This document shows, piece after piece, positions 40,052 through 50,515 of a stretch of 64,000 bases of DNA. Source of the stretch: Gammaproteobacteria bacterium. Its GTDB lineage: Bacteria > Pseudomonadota > Gammaproteobacteria > Enterobacterales > Kangiellaceae. The stretch covers positions 62,001 through 126,000 of the forward strand of contig JABXHY010000005.1 of NCBI GenBank assembly GCA_013373375.1. Direction: 5' to 3'. Within the stretch, counting starts at the first letter, position 1; the number at the start of each line of letters is the position of its first letter. Below the pieces are notes generated by a model, which saw nothing but the letters and a program-made list of their open reading frames with translations, was not told where the DNA came from and ran no database searches. Both the position numbers and the translations under genes were made by a program.

Positions 40052-40789
40052 TCAACCGAGGTCACCAAAAGTTGCCTGCAATACACTTATTGCGGCAAGG
40101 CCTGCGGTTTCTGTTCTCAATATTCTCGGCCCCATTTTTATTGCATTAACATTTTTACTGTTAAGTAAGGCTACTTCCGACTCACTCAATCCGCCTTCGG
40201 GACCTATAATTAGTACGTAACGATCATATTTTGGCAATTCCGTTATCGAAGCACCAGAATGAGGATAAAGCTGAATCGCATTTTCAAGAAGTTGTTGATC
40301 CTTACATAATTCATCAAAGGAAATAGGCTGGTGAAGAACAGGTAATGTATTTCGGCCACATTGTTCACAAGCGCTTACGATCACTTTTTGCCAATGTTCC
40401 AATTTTTTCGTGAGACGATCTTGCGAAAGTTTAACGCCAGTTCTTTCCGAAAACATAGGAGTTATTTCTGATACGCCGAGCTCAACGGATTTTTGGATAA
40501 TCCAATCCATCTTCTCGCCTCTGGCAACTGCCTGTACTAAATGAATTGTTAAAGGCGACTCAACATTAACATCGCGAGCTTCACAGACAATAACTTTTAC
40601 CTGACGCTTTGCACTTAATACAACACGCGCTAAATATTCAGCAGCAGTATTATTGAAGAGAACAATCTCGTCATTCTCTCTAATTTTTAATACTGTCGAT
40701 AAATGGCGAACCGCTTCTGCCGGCAAATCAATTTCTTTTTCAACTTCAATGGATTGATCGAGAAAAATACGATTAAGTCTTTGGGTCAT
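40052..40789 (-). CDS. rsmE: 16S rRNA (uracil(1498)-N(3))-methyltransferase
   Basis: IGPEGGLSESEV, MGPRILRTETAGLAAISVLQ. Confidence 0.97.
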   Translation of the reverse strand: MTQRLNRIFLDQSIEVEKEIDLPAEAVRHLSTVLKIRENDEIVLFNNTAAEYLARVVLSAKRQVKVIVCEARDVNVESPLTIHLVQAVARGEKMDWIIQKSVELGVSEITPMFSERTGVKLSQDRLTKKLEHWQKVIVSACEQCGRNTLPVLHQPISFDELCKDQQLLENAIQLYPHSGASITELPKYDRYVLIIGPEGGLSESEVALLNSKNVNAIKMGPRILRTETAGLAAISVLQATFGDLG

Positions 40790-40839
40790 TGTTTCCTACT
40801 GTTTTCACTAACTCTTAAATTAGAGGAGTTTTCTAATGA

Positions 40840-42180
40840 TTAGTCTGCAATAGCTTTTTCTAAGCCTTCAAAAGCGATTTTAGCGAGTAACTCAAGCTCT
40901 TGCTCGTTTATCACATAAGGCGGCATAAAATAAATGACATTCCCTAACGGTCGAATTAATGCGCCTTGTGTTAAACCGTGCTGATACACTCGGATACCTC
41001 TGCGCTCTCTCCAATCAAACGCTTCTCCATTTTTTTTCACCATCTCAATGGCGAGAATCATACCGGTTTGTCGAACATCTCCAACATTAGGATGCTCTTT
41101 AAACTGTTCCGCTATGTTGGCCAACTTTTTTATCAACTTTTGATTGTTGCCTAGAATGTCATGATTTTTAAAAATATCCAATGTCGCTACACCAGCGGCA
41201 CAAGCTATAGGATTTCCAGTATAACTATGCGAATGCAAGAACCCCTTTAATGTTGCGTAGTCGTCATAAAATGCCTGATAAATATCATCGCGCGTCAATA
41301 CTGCAGCCAGAGGCAAAAAGCCGCCAGTAATTCCTTTTGAGACGCACATAAAATCAGGAGTAACATTCGCTTGCTCACAGGCAAACATGGTTCCAGTGCG
41401 ACCAAAGCCCACCGCTATTTCATCAAAAATTAAGTGTACCTGATACTCATCACACAGTTGACGAACGCGTTCTAAGTACACCGGATGATACATTCTCATA
41501 TTGCCCGCGCATTGAACCAATGGTTCTAAAATTACTGCAGCAACCTCGTGGTGGTTTTGCTCTAAAAGGAGTGCCATTTTTTCTGCTTGCACAAGTGAGT
41601 AGTCGCGCCAAGATTGTCCTGCCTCTCGGTTATAACAATCCGGTGACGGAGCTAATATAGTATTAAATAAGAGCGGACCAAAAGTTTCTTTATAGAGTGC
41701 AACATCGCCTACCGAAAGTGCCCCTATAGTCTCACCGTGATAGCCATTCTCTAGTGCAATAAATTTCTTTTTATTCGCGTTTCCAACATTTTGCCAATAC
41801 TGAAAACTCATTTTCAAAGCAACTTCAACTGCCGCTGAGCCACAGTCAGCATAAAAAACTCGAGTTAACGCAGAAGGTGTTATCGAGACTAATTTTTCGG
41901 CGAGTTCAATTGCGGGTATATTGGAACAGCCTGCGAATATCACATGCTCTATTTGATCGACTTGATGTTTTATGGCCTCACGAATTTCTTCTCGGCCATG
42001 TCCAAATAAATTTACCCACCAACTACTGATGGCATCAATGTACCGGTTATTTTGATCGTCGATTAAATAGACACCCTCTCCCTTCACGATTGGTAATAAG
42101 GGATATTGCTCATGCTCTTTCATTTGTGTGCAAGGGTGCCAAATGACGGAAAGATCTCTATCTGCCCAGGTCGACGCCAT
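40840..42180 (-). CDS. bioA: Adenosylmethionine-8-amino-7-oxononanoate transaminase
   Basis: IWHPCTQMKEHE, YIDAISSWWVNLFGH, LIFDEIAVGFGRTGTMFACE, SKGITGGFLPLAAVL. Confidence 0.97.
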   Translation of the reverse strand: MASTWADRDLSVIWHPCTQMKEHEQYPLLPIVKGEGVYLIDDQNNRYIDAISSWWVNLFGHGREEIREAIKHQVDQIEHVIFAGCSNIPAIELAEKLVSITPSALTRVFYADCGSAAVEVALKMSFQYWQNVGNANKKKFIALENGYHGETIGALSVGDVALYKETFGPLLFNTILAPSPDCYNREAGQSWRDYSLVQAEKMALLLEQNHHEVAAVILEPLVQCAGNMRMYHPVYLERVRQLCDEYQVHLIFDEIAVGFGRTGTMFACEQANVTPDFMCVSKGITGGFLPLAAVLTRDDIYQAFYDDYATLKGFLHSHSYTGNPIACAAGVATLDIFKNHDILGNNQKLIKKLANIAEQFKEHPNVGDVRQTGMILAIEMVKKNGEAFDWRERRGIRVYQHGLTQGALIRPLGNVIYFMPPYVINEQELELLAKIAFEGLEKAIAD

Positions 42181-42311
42181 CTAAAATAATCTCTTTTCAC
42201 AGGTTTGTTGTACTTGATTTTAACTCGGATACAACTTGTTACCAACCGAGACTGGATTTTTTAAAGTGGCTCGGTAAGCTAGTGGCTCACTAATAATCCC
42301 GAGCAAAATCT

Positions 42312-43970
42312 ATGCATCGATTAACAATCGTACTCAGTATTCATCTTTCTTTGGTCGCCTTATTGGGCTGTCAGCCTCAGACAAACAGGTCTCATCAGAC
42401 TTCTGGAGCCGAGCCTCAAATAAACACAGGTGCAATACAAGCGCATATTGAGTTTCTTGCGCACGATTTATTGGAAGGAAGAGATACAGGCTCAAGAGGT
42501 TACGATATAGCGGCACAATATGTGGTCTCTCAGTTTAAACAGATGGGATTAAAGCCGGCTGGGGACGGCGACAGTTATTTACAAGAAGTACGGTTTCGAC
42601 AAAGAGATTTAATACTGGATAAGGCTACTCTGACAATTACAGACTCAAAAGGTGAAACAACAAATCTGGAGTTAGGCAAAGATTTTGTGACGTCCGGTTC
42701 TAGCTTAGCAACTCAAACGACTTTAAGTGCCCCTTTGGTATTTGTAGGTTACGGTATTAGTCAGCCTGATTTAGGCCATGATGATTACGAGAATGTCGAT
42801 GTAAAAGATAAAATCGTACTTGTTCTCAATCAATCACCTAAAACAATGCCCTCAGAACAAGCGGCGCATTTTAGTTCACGGCAACAGAGGGCTCAAACAG
42901 CAGCAGATAGAGGCGCAATTGGCTTAATTTATTTGCAAACTCCAGAGGCCGATCGCCGGTTTAGCTTTGAGCGTATGACCAGTTATTTAAGCTGGCCCGG
43001 ACTTAGCTGGTTAGACAAAAACGGTCAGCCAGGTAATAGCATTCCTCAAATTAAAGGCGGTGCATTACTCGACATAGAGGCCAGCACCAATTTGTTTAAA
43101 GACAGTAATTACTCTTTCGAACAACTCATCGAGTTAGCTGATCAAAAACAACCTGTTCCTGCATTTGCTTTAGATAGCGTTGCCTCAATTATGGTAGAAA
43201 CTAAGCACAGTGAAACTACCAGCGATAACGTCGCTGGAATTGTCGAAGGTACCGATCCTCAGCTTAAAAATGAATACGTTGTTTACTCGGCTCATCTGGA
43301 TCACATTGGAGTTCACCACGATTCAAATAAAGATGACACTGTTAACAATGGCGCTCTGGACAATGCCAGTGGCACTGCCATTATGCTGGAGACAGCAAGG
43401 CTGTTTGCTCAAAATCCACCTAAACGGTCGATCTTATTTATTGCGGTAACTGGAGAAGAGAAAGGCTTGCTTGGCTCCGACTTTTACGCTCAAAATCCAA
43501 CGGTACCCATCGATCAACTGATTGCTAATATTAACCTCGATATGCCACTTATTTTGTACCCAATTGGCGATGTAATAGCTTTTGGTTCAGAGCATTCAAC
43601 TATGGGGCAATTCGTGCAAACTGCCGCAGAGAAAATTGGCTTACAAATGTCGCCAGACCCTATGCCAGAGCAAAATATTTTCGTTCGCTCTGATCACTAC
43701 TCTTTTGTAAAACAAGGTGTACCATCTGTCTTCCTGGTTCCAGGATTTAAGTCTATGGACCCTTCAGTCGACGGCGGAAAGATTTTTCAGCAATTTTTTG
43801 CGGAACATTACCACCAGCCAAGTGACGAACCTAGTCTGCCAATTGATTACGAAGCAGCAAGACAATTTACTAAGGTTAATTATTTGATCGGAGAAGAAAT
43901 TGCCAACTCATCGACAACACCTCGATGGAAAGAAAATAACTTTTTTGGTGATACCTTCGGTCGACAATAA
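42312..43970 (+). CDS. M28 family zinc metallopeptidase with PA domain
   Basis: Lipobox-like LLGC; YSAHLDHIG, NGALDNASGTAIMLE, FIAVTGEEKGLLGSDFYAQNP, SDHYSFVKQGVPSVFL. Confidence 0.92.
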   Translation: MHRLTIVLSIHLSLVALLGCQPQTNRSHQTSGAEPQINTGAIQAHIEFLAHDLLEGRDTGSRGYDIAAQYVVSQFKQMGLKPAGDGDSYLQEVRFRQRDLILDKATLTITDSKGETTNLELGKDFVTSGSSLATQTTLSAPLVFVGYGISQPDLGHDDYENVDVKDKIVLVLNQSPKTMPSEQAAHFSSRQQRAQTAADRGAIGLIYLQTPEADRRFSFERMTSYLSWPGLSWLDKNGQPGNSIPQIKGGALLDIEASTNLFKDSNYSFEQLIELADQKQPVPAFALDSVASIMVETKHSETTSDNVAGIVEGTDPQLKNEYVVYSAHLDHIGVHHDSNKDDTVNNGALDNASGTAIMLETARLFAQNPPKRSILFIAVTGEEKGLLGSDFYAQNPTVPIDQLIANINLDMPLILYPIGDVIAFGSEHSTMGQFVQTAAEKIGLQMSPDPMPEQNIFVRSDHYSFVKQGVPSVFLVPGFKSMDPSVDGGKIFQQFFAEHYHQPSDEPSLPIDYEAARQFTKVNYLIGEEIANSSTTPRWKENNFFGDTFGRQ

Positions 43971-43998
43971 CCGGCTCAGATCACAAGTGGTTATTGCG

Positions 43999-45054
43999 TC
44001 AATCCGTCAATTGCAGTAACCACTTTTGGCCAAATCCTGAAGAGGCTTCCGTTATTAAATGTCGACCATCTTCGTGAAAAGCTATCGCCCAAACAATTGC
44101 TCCAGAAGGTTTCCATTGATCTCGCGTAGCAGCTTTCCACTGATTGAGCTTTCCACCACTCTGAGTTGACCAAAGAACAATGTCGCGACCTGGAGCACCG
44201 GTGGCTATCTGTGTTCCATCTTTAGAAAATGCTGCTGCGCTTATTACATATTCCCTTGGCTTTAATGCTAGACGCACTCGCTCTGTACCGCTCTCCAAGT
44301 TCCAGATAAAAGCATTGCCACGGGTACCAGAAGAAAACGCAAGCCGTCCATCTGCCTCCAACTTAACCAATGTCACTCGAGATTCGTGTTCAAAGATAAA
44401 CCTCGGTTGACCGGTTTGAGTATTCCACAAAATCGCGCGTCCATCCGATGCGCCAGTAAAAGCCCACTCACCGTTTGCCGACATGTCAACTGACGCAATA
44501 GGTTCGATACGATGTCCAGTAAATTCAAGGCGTCGGCCTGTTTCCATATCGATGTGAATCGCCTTGCCACTTCTTAACCCAAGCAAAACATAGCGACCTT
44601 TATCTGACAGAGCGACAGCAGAAATATCGTCTGGAGTCTGCCAGAAACCATAAGGCTTACCTGAGGTGGTGTTCCAGATAACAAAGGTTTGTTTGTCAGC
44701 TGTAATAGCGCGTGAGCCATCCGGCGAAATGTCGCTCGCAATTATGCCTGAGTCGGGATTGTCACTGTGTCGCCATTGAAACAACAATTTATTAGAGGAA
44801 AGGTCCCAATAACCAGCCTGATGATTTACCGTGCTGACGATGGCAAAATTACCATCCTCAGAGAGGCTGGCTTCGTAACTACCGGTTGTTGCATGCTGCC
44901 AAGTCTCGACTGGTTCTGGCCCGTTCTCGCATGCAGTAAGCAGTAGCAGAGCTACCAGCTTAGTAAATACGGTTTTTGCTCTTATTTTGCCTATTCGACT
45001 TGAAATGTGATTCAACAGTCGCTTTTGGGATGCATGGTTTGGTTTTTCTAGCAT
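43999..45054 (-). CDS. WD40-repeat beta-propeller protein, probable lipoprotein
   Basis: LLLLTAC lipobox; repeats such as ISPDGSRAITADKQTFVIWNTTSGK and ANGEWAFTGASDGRAILWNTQTGQ. Confidence 0.88.
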   Translation of the reverse strand: MLEKPNHASQKRLLNHISSRIGKIRAKTVFTKLVALLLLTACENGPEPVETWQHATTGSYEASLSEDGNFAIVSTVNHQAGYWDLSSNKLLFQWRHSDNPDSGIIASDISPDGSRAITADKQTFVIWNTTSGKPYGFWQTPDDISAVALSDKGRYVLLGLRSGKAIHIDMETGRRLEFTGHRIEPIASVDMSANGEWAFTGASDGRAILWNTQTGQPRFIFEHESRVTLVKLEADGRLAFSSGTRGNAFIWNLESGTERVRLALKPREYVISAAAFSKDGTQIATGAPGRDIVLWSTQSGGKLNQWKAATRDQWKPSGAIVWAIAFHEDGRHLITEASSGFGQKWLLQLTD

Positions 45055-45110
45055 ATCTCGTTAAACTGCACCTCGCGAAATCTATAATAAACTACTGTAG
45101 GGGAAATTTT

Positions 45111-45896
45111 GTGAAAAAACTAATTTATGTGGCGATGATGTCAGCACTTATCGTTGGCTGTCAGCAAAACGAAACCGCAAAAGATACAATGGCAGAAAAA
45201 GCCAATCCGCAAACGGATATCGAAAAGCAAAGTTATGCACTTGGTGCTATGTCAAGCTCGCGATTAGCTTCTGATGAAATGATCAAAAGTTTAAATCTTG
45301 ACCAGGCAATGTTAGTAAAAGGTTTTAAAGACGGTTTAAGCGAGCAGAGCATTTACGACGAAGAGCAACTTAAAGCACAACTAGGTATGCTTCAACAATC
45401 CATCCAAGCAAAACAAATGGAAAAAATTGCAGCTGAAGCACAACCAGAAAAAGACCGTGGTGCTGAATTCATAGCTCAACAAAAAACCGAAGATGCTGAA
45501 ATCAAAACTACTGAAAGTGGTTTATCGTACAAAGTGCTGAATGATTCAGGCAACGATCAAAAGCCTAGCGCTGAAGATGTAGTGAAAGTTCATTACACTG
45601 GTACTTTAATCGACGGTACTGAGTTTGACAGCAGTGTTAAGCGTGGCGAGCCAATAGAGTTTCCTTTGAATGGCGTTATTCAAGGCTGGACCGAAGGCGT
45701 ACAAATGATGGATGTAGGCGACAAGTACCGCTTTTACATTCCCTCAGATCTAGCTTACGGCGATCAAGGCCGACCCGGAACTATTCCTGGCGGCGCAACT
45801 CTTCTGTTCGATGTAGAGTTACTTGCCATCAATCCAGATCAAGAAACTGAAGCCGAGCCTGAAATGGACGCTGAAGAAAAAACGGACACTCAATAG
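45111..45896 (+). CDS. FKBP-type peptidyl-prolyl cis-trans isomerase, FkpA/Mip-like lipoprotein
   Basis: GTG start at 45111 gives a lipoprotein signal (MMSALIVGC); VKVHYTGTLIDGTEFDSSVKRGEPIEFPLNGVIQGWTEGVQMM. ORF track starts at 44976. Confidence 0.94.
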   Translation: MKKLIYVAMMSALIVGCQQNETAKDTMAEKANPQTDIEKQSYALGAMSSSRLASDEMIKSLNLDQAMLVKGFKDGLSEQSIYDEEQLKAQLGMLQQSIQAKQMEKIAAEAQPEKDRGAEFIAQQKTEDAEIKTTESGLSYKVLNDSGNDQKPSAEDVVKVHYTGTLIDGTEFDSSVKRGEPIEFPLNGVIQGWTEGVQMMDVGDKYRFYIPSDLAYGDQGRPGTIPGGATLLFDVELLAINPDQETEAEPEMDAEEKTDTQ

Positions 45897-45908
45897 GTCG
45901 GTAAAGAA

Positions 45909-46262
45909 ATGACTGACAATAATGCCAAACCAATGACGACTTTCGCTGAGTTCTGGCCCTATTATCTGGGAGAACATAAACGAATCGTTTGTCGAGCTTG
46001 GCATTATTTCGGCACTGCAGCTTCGATACTCGTCGCTGTAGTGCTAATTGCCAGTCAACGCTGGGAATGGTTATGGCTTGTGTTAATCGCTGGTTATGGG
46101 CCAGCCTGGATTGGTCACTACGTGTTTGAAAAAAATAGACCAGCGACTTTTCGACATCCTTTTTGGTCATTAATGGCGGACTATAAGATGTTTGGTTATG
46201 CAATAACCGGGCGCTTAGGGAGAGAGTTGGAGAAAATCGATAACGCCGAAATAAAAAATTAA
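45909..46262 (+). CDS. Mpo1-like (DUF962/YGL010w-type) small membrane protein
   Basis: TFAEFWPYYLGEHKRIVCRAWHYFGT...GYGPAWIGHYVFEKNRPATFRHPFWSLMADYKM. Confidence 0.9.
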   Translation: MTDNNAKPMTTFAEFWPYYLGEHKRIVCRAWHYFGTAASILVAVVLIASQRWEWLWLVLIAGYGPAWIGHYVFEKNRPATFRHPFWSLMADYKMFGYAITGRLGRELEKIDNAEIKN

Positions 46263-46277
46263 ATCGGCATTATTCGT

Positions 46278-46565
46278 TTATCGTTGACTGGTTAAAATCG
46301 TCACTTTTTCCGGACCATCCATGATCTCAGTTAGCTCTCCAGTTAAGGCTTTGCGCTCTTTACTTTGATCCCAACTTTGCCAATTCGCTAAATTATCCCA
46401 TGCAGCAATAATCACTATTTTGTTTCGATCATCCTGATCAAAATACAATTCACCGCCCATAAACCCACTTTTTCGAGAAGCTTCTTTTTTCGCTTTGCGA
46501 ATGATTGCAGCATACTCGTCATACAAACCTTGTTTCAATCGACGCTCTATAATCACGCGAATCAT
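46278..46565 (-). CDS. Antibiotic biosynthesis monooxygenase (ABM)-domain protein
   Basis: IRVIIERRLKQGLYDEYAAIIRKAKKEASRKSGFMGGELYFDQDDRNKIVIIAAWDNLANWQSWDQS. Confidence 0.85.
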   Translation of the reverse strand: MIRVIIERRLKQGLYDEYAAIIRKAKKEASRKSGFMGGELYFDQDDRNKIVIIAAWDNLANWQSWDQSKERKALTGELTEIMDGPEKVTILTSQR

Positions 46566-46579
46566 GCTGTGCTCCGAAA

Positions 46580-47023
46580 TTAATGATGATCAGCCAAAGT
46601 ATTAATTAGTTTGTCTTCTAATTCTACTCGAGAAGCGATCGCCTCGCCTAGCCTAGACAAATCCTGATCAAGCTGATCCATCACATCTTCATTTGCCTGG
46701 TCGTCAGAATATTTGTCATTAAAGTTAACAACAATATCTGTAGTTTCACTTATTTTCGGGAAAACTTCTTCAAGCAATAGCAAGGCATGAGGGCCATTTT
46801 TGTCGCACAAACTCACCACTTGCTCGTAAACTTCAAAATGACCAGCAGACACATAATCGATTAAGACATCACAGAACTGATTAACTTGAGATTTGTCTGG
46901 TAGTACCTGATCTTTTCGTTTGCCAGTTAATCGGCAATACAGCACCAGTAACTCATTGCGCTCTGCCAGCCATCGCTGAATCACGCTGGATGTGCGAGTT
47001 TCCTGCTCAACAGTATCCAACAT
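46580..47023 (-). CDS. rsd: Rsd/AlgQ-family anti-RNA polymerase sigma-70 factor
   Basis: VIQRWLAERNELLVLYCRLTGK...FCDVLIDYVSAGHFEVYEQV. Confidence 0.9.
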   Translation of the reverse strand: MLDTVEQETRTSSVIQRWLAERNELLVLYCRLTGKRKDQVLPDKSQVNQFCDVLIDYVSAGHFEVYEQVVSLCDKNGPHALLLLEEVFPKISETTDIVVNFNDKYSDDQANEDVMDQLDQDLSRLGEAIASRVELEDKLINTLADHH

Positions 47024-47214
47024 TACCCTCTCCCATACTGTTTGAATTCATTTTGTTTTTTGACACGTTTGCCAAATGACTCGCGTCACAGTCCATTATT
47101 TTTATTATCTGGTACGCTCAACCTTTTTATCACATTCACAAGGTTTGGCAAAGTTTTACCTTGAGAATACAAACGTATTACACTCTATATTACCAATAAA
47201 AAAACTGACTGCTT

Positions 47215-49140
47215 ATGCGCAAAAGATTAAGAAAGGTTTCGCTATCGCAATGGATTTTGGTTATCACAGCGCTGATGACTGCATTACCATTTTTGATTTA
47301 CCGCTTAGTCTATTCGCAAGCGACAAGTCAGTTAGATTATCAAATATATCTCGAAGCGTTTCTTGCAACCCTCGCCATTGTTGCATTGCCAACTGTTTTT
47401 GTTATCAAGAAAGCTAGGAAAAAGGAAGTTCAGGAGTCAGAAACACGCCGAAATGTAGCTGAGCTAATGGATCATGCTGCTGATATGATTTTAATTACTC
47501 GACCTAGCGGTCAAATTATTAATGCAAACCGAAAGGCCTGCGAAATACTCGGTTATTCATTAGAGCAATTGAAAACCATGCAAAATATGGATATCGATTT
47601 AGAGTGCACGCTCTATCGGACACCTAAAATGCATCAACAGTTATTTGAAGGGAAAACAATTTCGTTTGAGTCTTTTTATCGTACAGCCAAAGGTAACAAA
47701 ATTCCGGTCGAAAACCATGTTTCAACAGCGGGTTGGATGGACGGGAACTATTATCTCGAAATTACTCGCGATATCACCCGGCGACGTTTAGTGGAAAAAG
47801 AACTGCACGCATCAAAAGAGGCTTTAGAACGTGTTAGAAATCGTTTAGAAACTAGAATGCAGGAACGCACCCAACGGCTTGTTGAAGAGGTACAAAAAAG
47901 GGAATTAACAGAAAAGCGTATTTTTGAAATTCGGCTACTTCTGGAAAACCTGGTGAACTCAATGCCATCGGTTATTATTGCATTGGACGAGCGGTTACGC
48001 GTGACTCAATGGAATCTAGAAGCAGAAAAAACCTTTGCTATCAGTGAGCAAGTCGCGGTCGGACAAATAATCACGCAGTTATTACCGCAGTTTAAAAACC
48101 AAATAATCAGTTTAGTTCAGCAAAGCGAGCGCGGTCGCAAAGCGATTAAAGAATTGCTGGAAGTTTCCATTGGCGATAAAAGCAAAAAATTTAACGTTGT
48201 ATTGTATCCACTCAGTCAAACCGCAGGATCTGACCTACCAGGCGTGGTAATAAGACTGGACGATATAACAGAAAAGGCGCGCATCGACGAAGTATTAGTA
48301 CAAACTGAAAAAATGCTATCGTTAGGCGGACTGGCGGCTGGCATGGCTCATGAAATTAATAACCCGCTTGGCGCAATATTACAAAGCACACAAAATATAG
48401 GGCGTCGCCTCTCACCAAACTTTCCCAGAAATAATAAAGTTGCCAAAGAGTGTAGCGTGGAATTAAGTGCGGTGGCTCGCTATCTTGAAAAGCAGAATAT
48501 TTTGGAAGCACTCGATGCAATTAAAGAAGCCGGTGAACGTGCTGCGACAATAGTAGCTGACATGCTTAGCTTTGCCCGTCCTAGCCAAGGCGAATTAATC
48601 ACGATTAATATTGAAGAGGAAATTAAAAGTGCTCTAAGGCTTTCAGAAAAAGATTTTGATCAAAAACGTAAACTAGATTTCAAAAATATCGTCATCGAGC
48701 AGTATTATGACGCTCACCTGCCTCCCGTTAAAGCTCAAAAAAATAAGCTTAGCCAAGTATTGCTGAACCTATTTCTAAATGCGGCTCAAGCTCTTGCCAG
48801 TCAAAATGAAAATTCACAACCCATCATTAAAGTGTCTGCGAGAACTCGCAACAGGTCCATCGCAATAGAAATACGAGACAATGGCCCAGGGATGGATGAA
48901 GCGACCCGTAAAAGAGTTTTCGAGCCCTTCTATACTACAAAAGAGGAAGGAAAAGGTACTGGCTTAGGATTGTCAGTTTCTTACTTTATTGTCACCGAGC
49001 AACTCGGCGGCTCGCTGGTCGTCGATTCAACGCCTGGGCGAGGCGCTTGCTTTACCATCACGATTCCAGTGGCCAGTGATGCACAAGAGCACCTTTCGCT
49101 AACAGAAGAAAGCTCACAGTATCAATTACCACTGGAGTAG
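47215..49140 (+). CDS. Membrane-anchored PAS sensor histidine kinase
   Basis: Two TM segments, two PAS regions, GLAAGMAHEINNPLGAILQS H-box, DNGPGMDEATRKRVFEPFYTTKEEGKGTGLGLSVSY. Confidence 0.94.
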   Translation: MRKRLRKVSLSQWILVITALMTALPFLIYRLVYSQATSQLDYQIYLEAFLATLAIVALPTVFVIKKARKKEVQESETRRNVAELMDHAADMILITRPSGQIINANRKACEILGYSLEQLKTMQNMDIDLECTLYRTPKMHQQLFEGKTISFESFYRTAKGNKIPVENHVSTAGWMDGNYYLEITRDITRRRLVEKELHASKEALERVRNRLETRMQERTQRLVEEVQKRELTEKRIFEIRLLLENLVNSMPSVIIALDERLRVTQWNLEAEKTFAISEQVAVGQIITQLLPQFKNQIISLVQQSERGRKAIKELLEVSIGDKSKKFNVVLYPLSQTAGSDLPGVVIRLDDITEKARIDEVLVQTEKMLSLGGLAAGMAHEINNPLGAILQSTQNIGRRLSPNFPRNNKVAKECSVELSAVARYLEKQNILEALDAIKEAGERAATIVADMLSFARPSQGELITINIEEEIKSALRLSEKDFDQKRKLDFKNIVIEQYYDAHLPPVKAQKNKLSQVLLNLFLNAAQALASQNENSQPIIKVSARTRNRSIAIEIRDNGPGMDEATRKRVFEPFYTTKEEGKGTGLGLSVSYFIVTEQLGGSLVVDSTPGRGACFTITIPVASDAQEHLSLTEESSQYQLPLE

Positions 49141-49160
49141 TATTTTAATTTTTTAAATAA

Positions 49161-49700
49161 CTAAAAAGGTTTACGTTGAAAGTATCTAACCCAAAGTCCG
49201 AACAAGCTGAATGCAGTCATTAAGCAAAAAATAATTAACATCCATTGAGGCATATTTAGCCATAAGAAAGACCAGCCATCTTGCTTTGCGCATTCACCGG
49301 ATCCTTGCAGGACAGTTTCAATCATTTCAAGAAAAGGTAAGGCCTCCATTAGATAATCCAAAGCTGGACCACAAGCCGGAACAAGTTCTTCAGGCAAAGT
49401 TTGCAGCCATACATGACGCCCAGCGATGAAAACACCTAATCCGGCTATCAATAGGGCAATAGTATAAAAAACATATTGAAAGTTAGATTCTGGAGCTGGA
49501 TTCACAATGGCTTTAATTAAGAACAATAGACCAAAGCCAATCACGACAACTCGTTGAAATATACACAACGGACAAGGATCCAGTTTCATTCCGTATTGAA
49601 AATACAGAGCGGCTCCGATAAGCGCTGCGCAGATAACAGCCACTAAAAACCCAAACCAGCGAGTATTTATCGTGCGAGGTAATTCTTTCAAAAACTTCAT
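49161..49700 (-). CDS. dsbB: Disulfide bond formation protein DsbB
   Basis: DPCPLCIFQRV, ALYFQYGM, four TM segments, periplasmic Cys pair. Confidence 0.95.
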   Translation of the reverse strand: MKFLKELPRTINTRWFGFLVAVICAALIGAALYFQYGMKLDPCPLCIFQRVVVIGFGLLFLIKAIVNPAPESNFQYVFYTIALLIAGLGVFIAGRHVWLQTLPEELVPACGPALDYLMEALPFLEMIETVLQGSGECAKQDGWSFLWLNMPQWMLIIFCLMTAFSLFGLWVRYFQRKPF

Positions 49701-49894
49701 GATATGACAGCATTTAAGTACAAGTGACCGCAGAATAACAAAATCAATTTAAAAAGACAGCTGCTTTAGGCAGGGATTATTGCCGGCTAAGAGAATTATT
49801 GGGCCAGCCTACTGTCGTCAGCACTACATAGCAAACAGTAGTACTGACGGATTTAGTGAAGTCTTAATTGCTCAAACGCTAACAACTAAAAAAG

Positions 49895-50515
49895 TTAACT
49901 GGTAAAAACAGGTGAGGCGATTCCTGTACCCCAAAACAATACGGTTATGGCCAGCATTCCCACTAACACACACATGCAAACCGTAATGATAGAGCTGGCG
50001 AACAAAAAGCCTCGATCTTTATCGATTCCCATCATGATAGGAACTCCGTGATAGAGCAGATAGATCGCCCAGGCAATCGCGACCAACGAAACCAGCATAT
50101 CGAACCATAAAATTGGGTAAGCGCCCATTATGCTGACAAGAAATAGAGGAGTGCAGGTATAGGCGGTCAAATTGACGCACCTTTTATACGATGGATTTGC
50201 TCCATAAGTTTTCGCCATCCACTGAACAAACCAAGCTAGCACTAACACCGCAACTAAAATTGCTAAGTAAGCAGCAATAGAAAGTCGTAACGCGCTATCA
50301 GCAGTTAAGCGGTAAGTCTCGCCAAAACCTAATGACCAACCAACATAAGTACTTCCTATGTATGCTGAAACTGGAGGTAACAGCGCCATGAAAATAATAA
50401 ATTTAAAATAGGTTTTTGCAATGGAGTCGTTTTTATCAGAGATTTTTTGCCATTGCTTATCAGGTTCATACAATAAACCGAATGTATTTCTGAGTGACAT
50501 GACTTCACCTTTCAT
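49895..50515 (-). CDS. Yip1-family membrane protein
   Basis: LLYEPDKQWQKISDKNDSIAKTYFKFIIFMALLPPVSAYIG, five or more TM segments. Confidence 0.85.
   Translation of the reverse strand: MKGEVMSLRNTFGLLYEPDKQWQKISDKNDSIAKTYFKFIIFMALLPPVSAYIGSTYVGWSLGFGETYRLTADSALRLSIAAYLAILVAVLVLAWFVQWMAKTYGANPSYKRCVNLTAYTCTPLFLVSIMGAYPILWFDMLVSLVAIAWAIYLLYHGVPIMMGIDKDRGFLFASSIITVCMCVLVGMLAITVLFWGTGIASPVFTS

Noticed and set aside
42181-42311. BirA-type operator upstream of bioA (GTTGTA...TACAAC)
   Set aside because: Only 6-bp arms with 17-nt spacing and poor match to the known BirA operator; likely chance.
45829-46203. 124-aa minus-strand ORF opposite the Mpo1-like gene
   Set aside because: Antisense to a recognisable family; no domain of its own.
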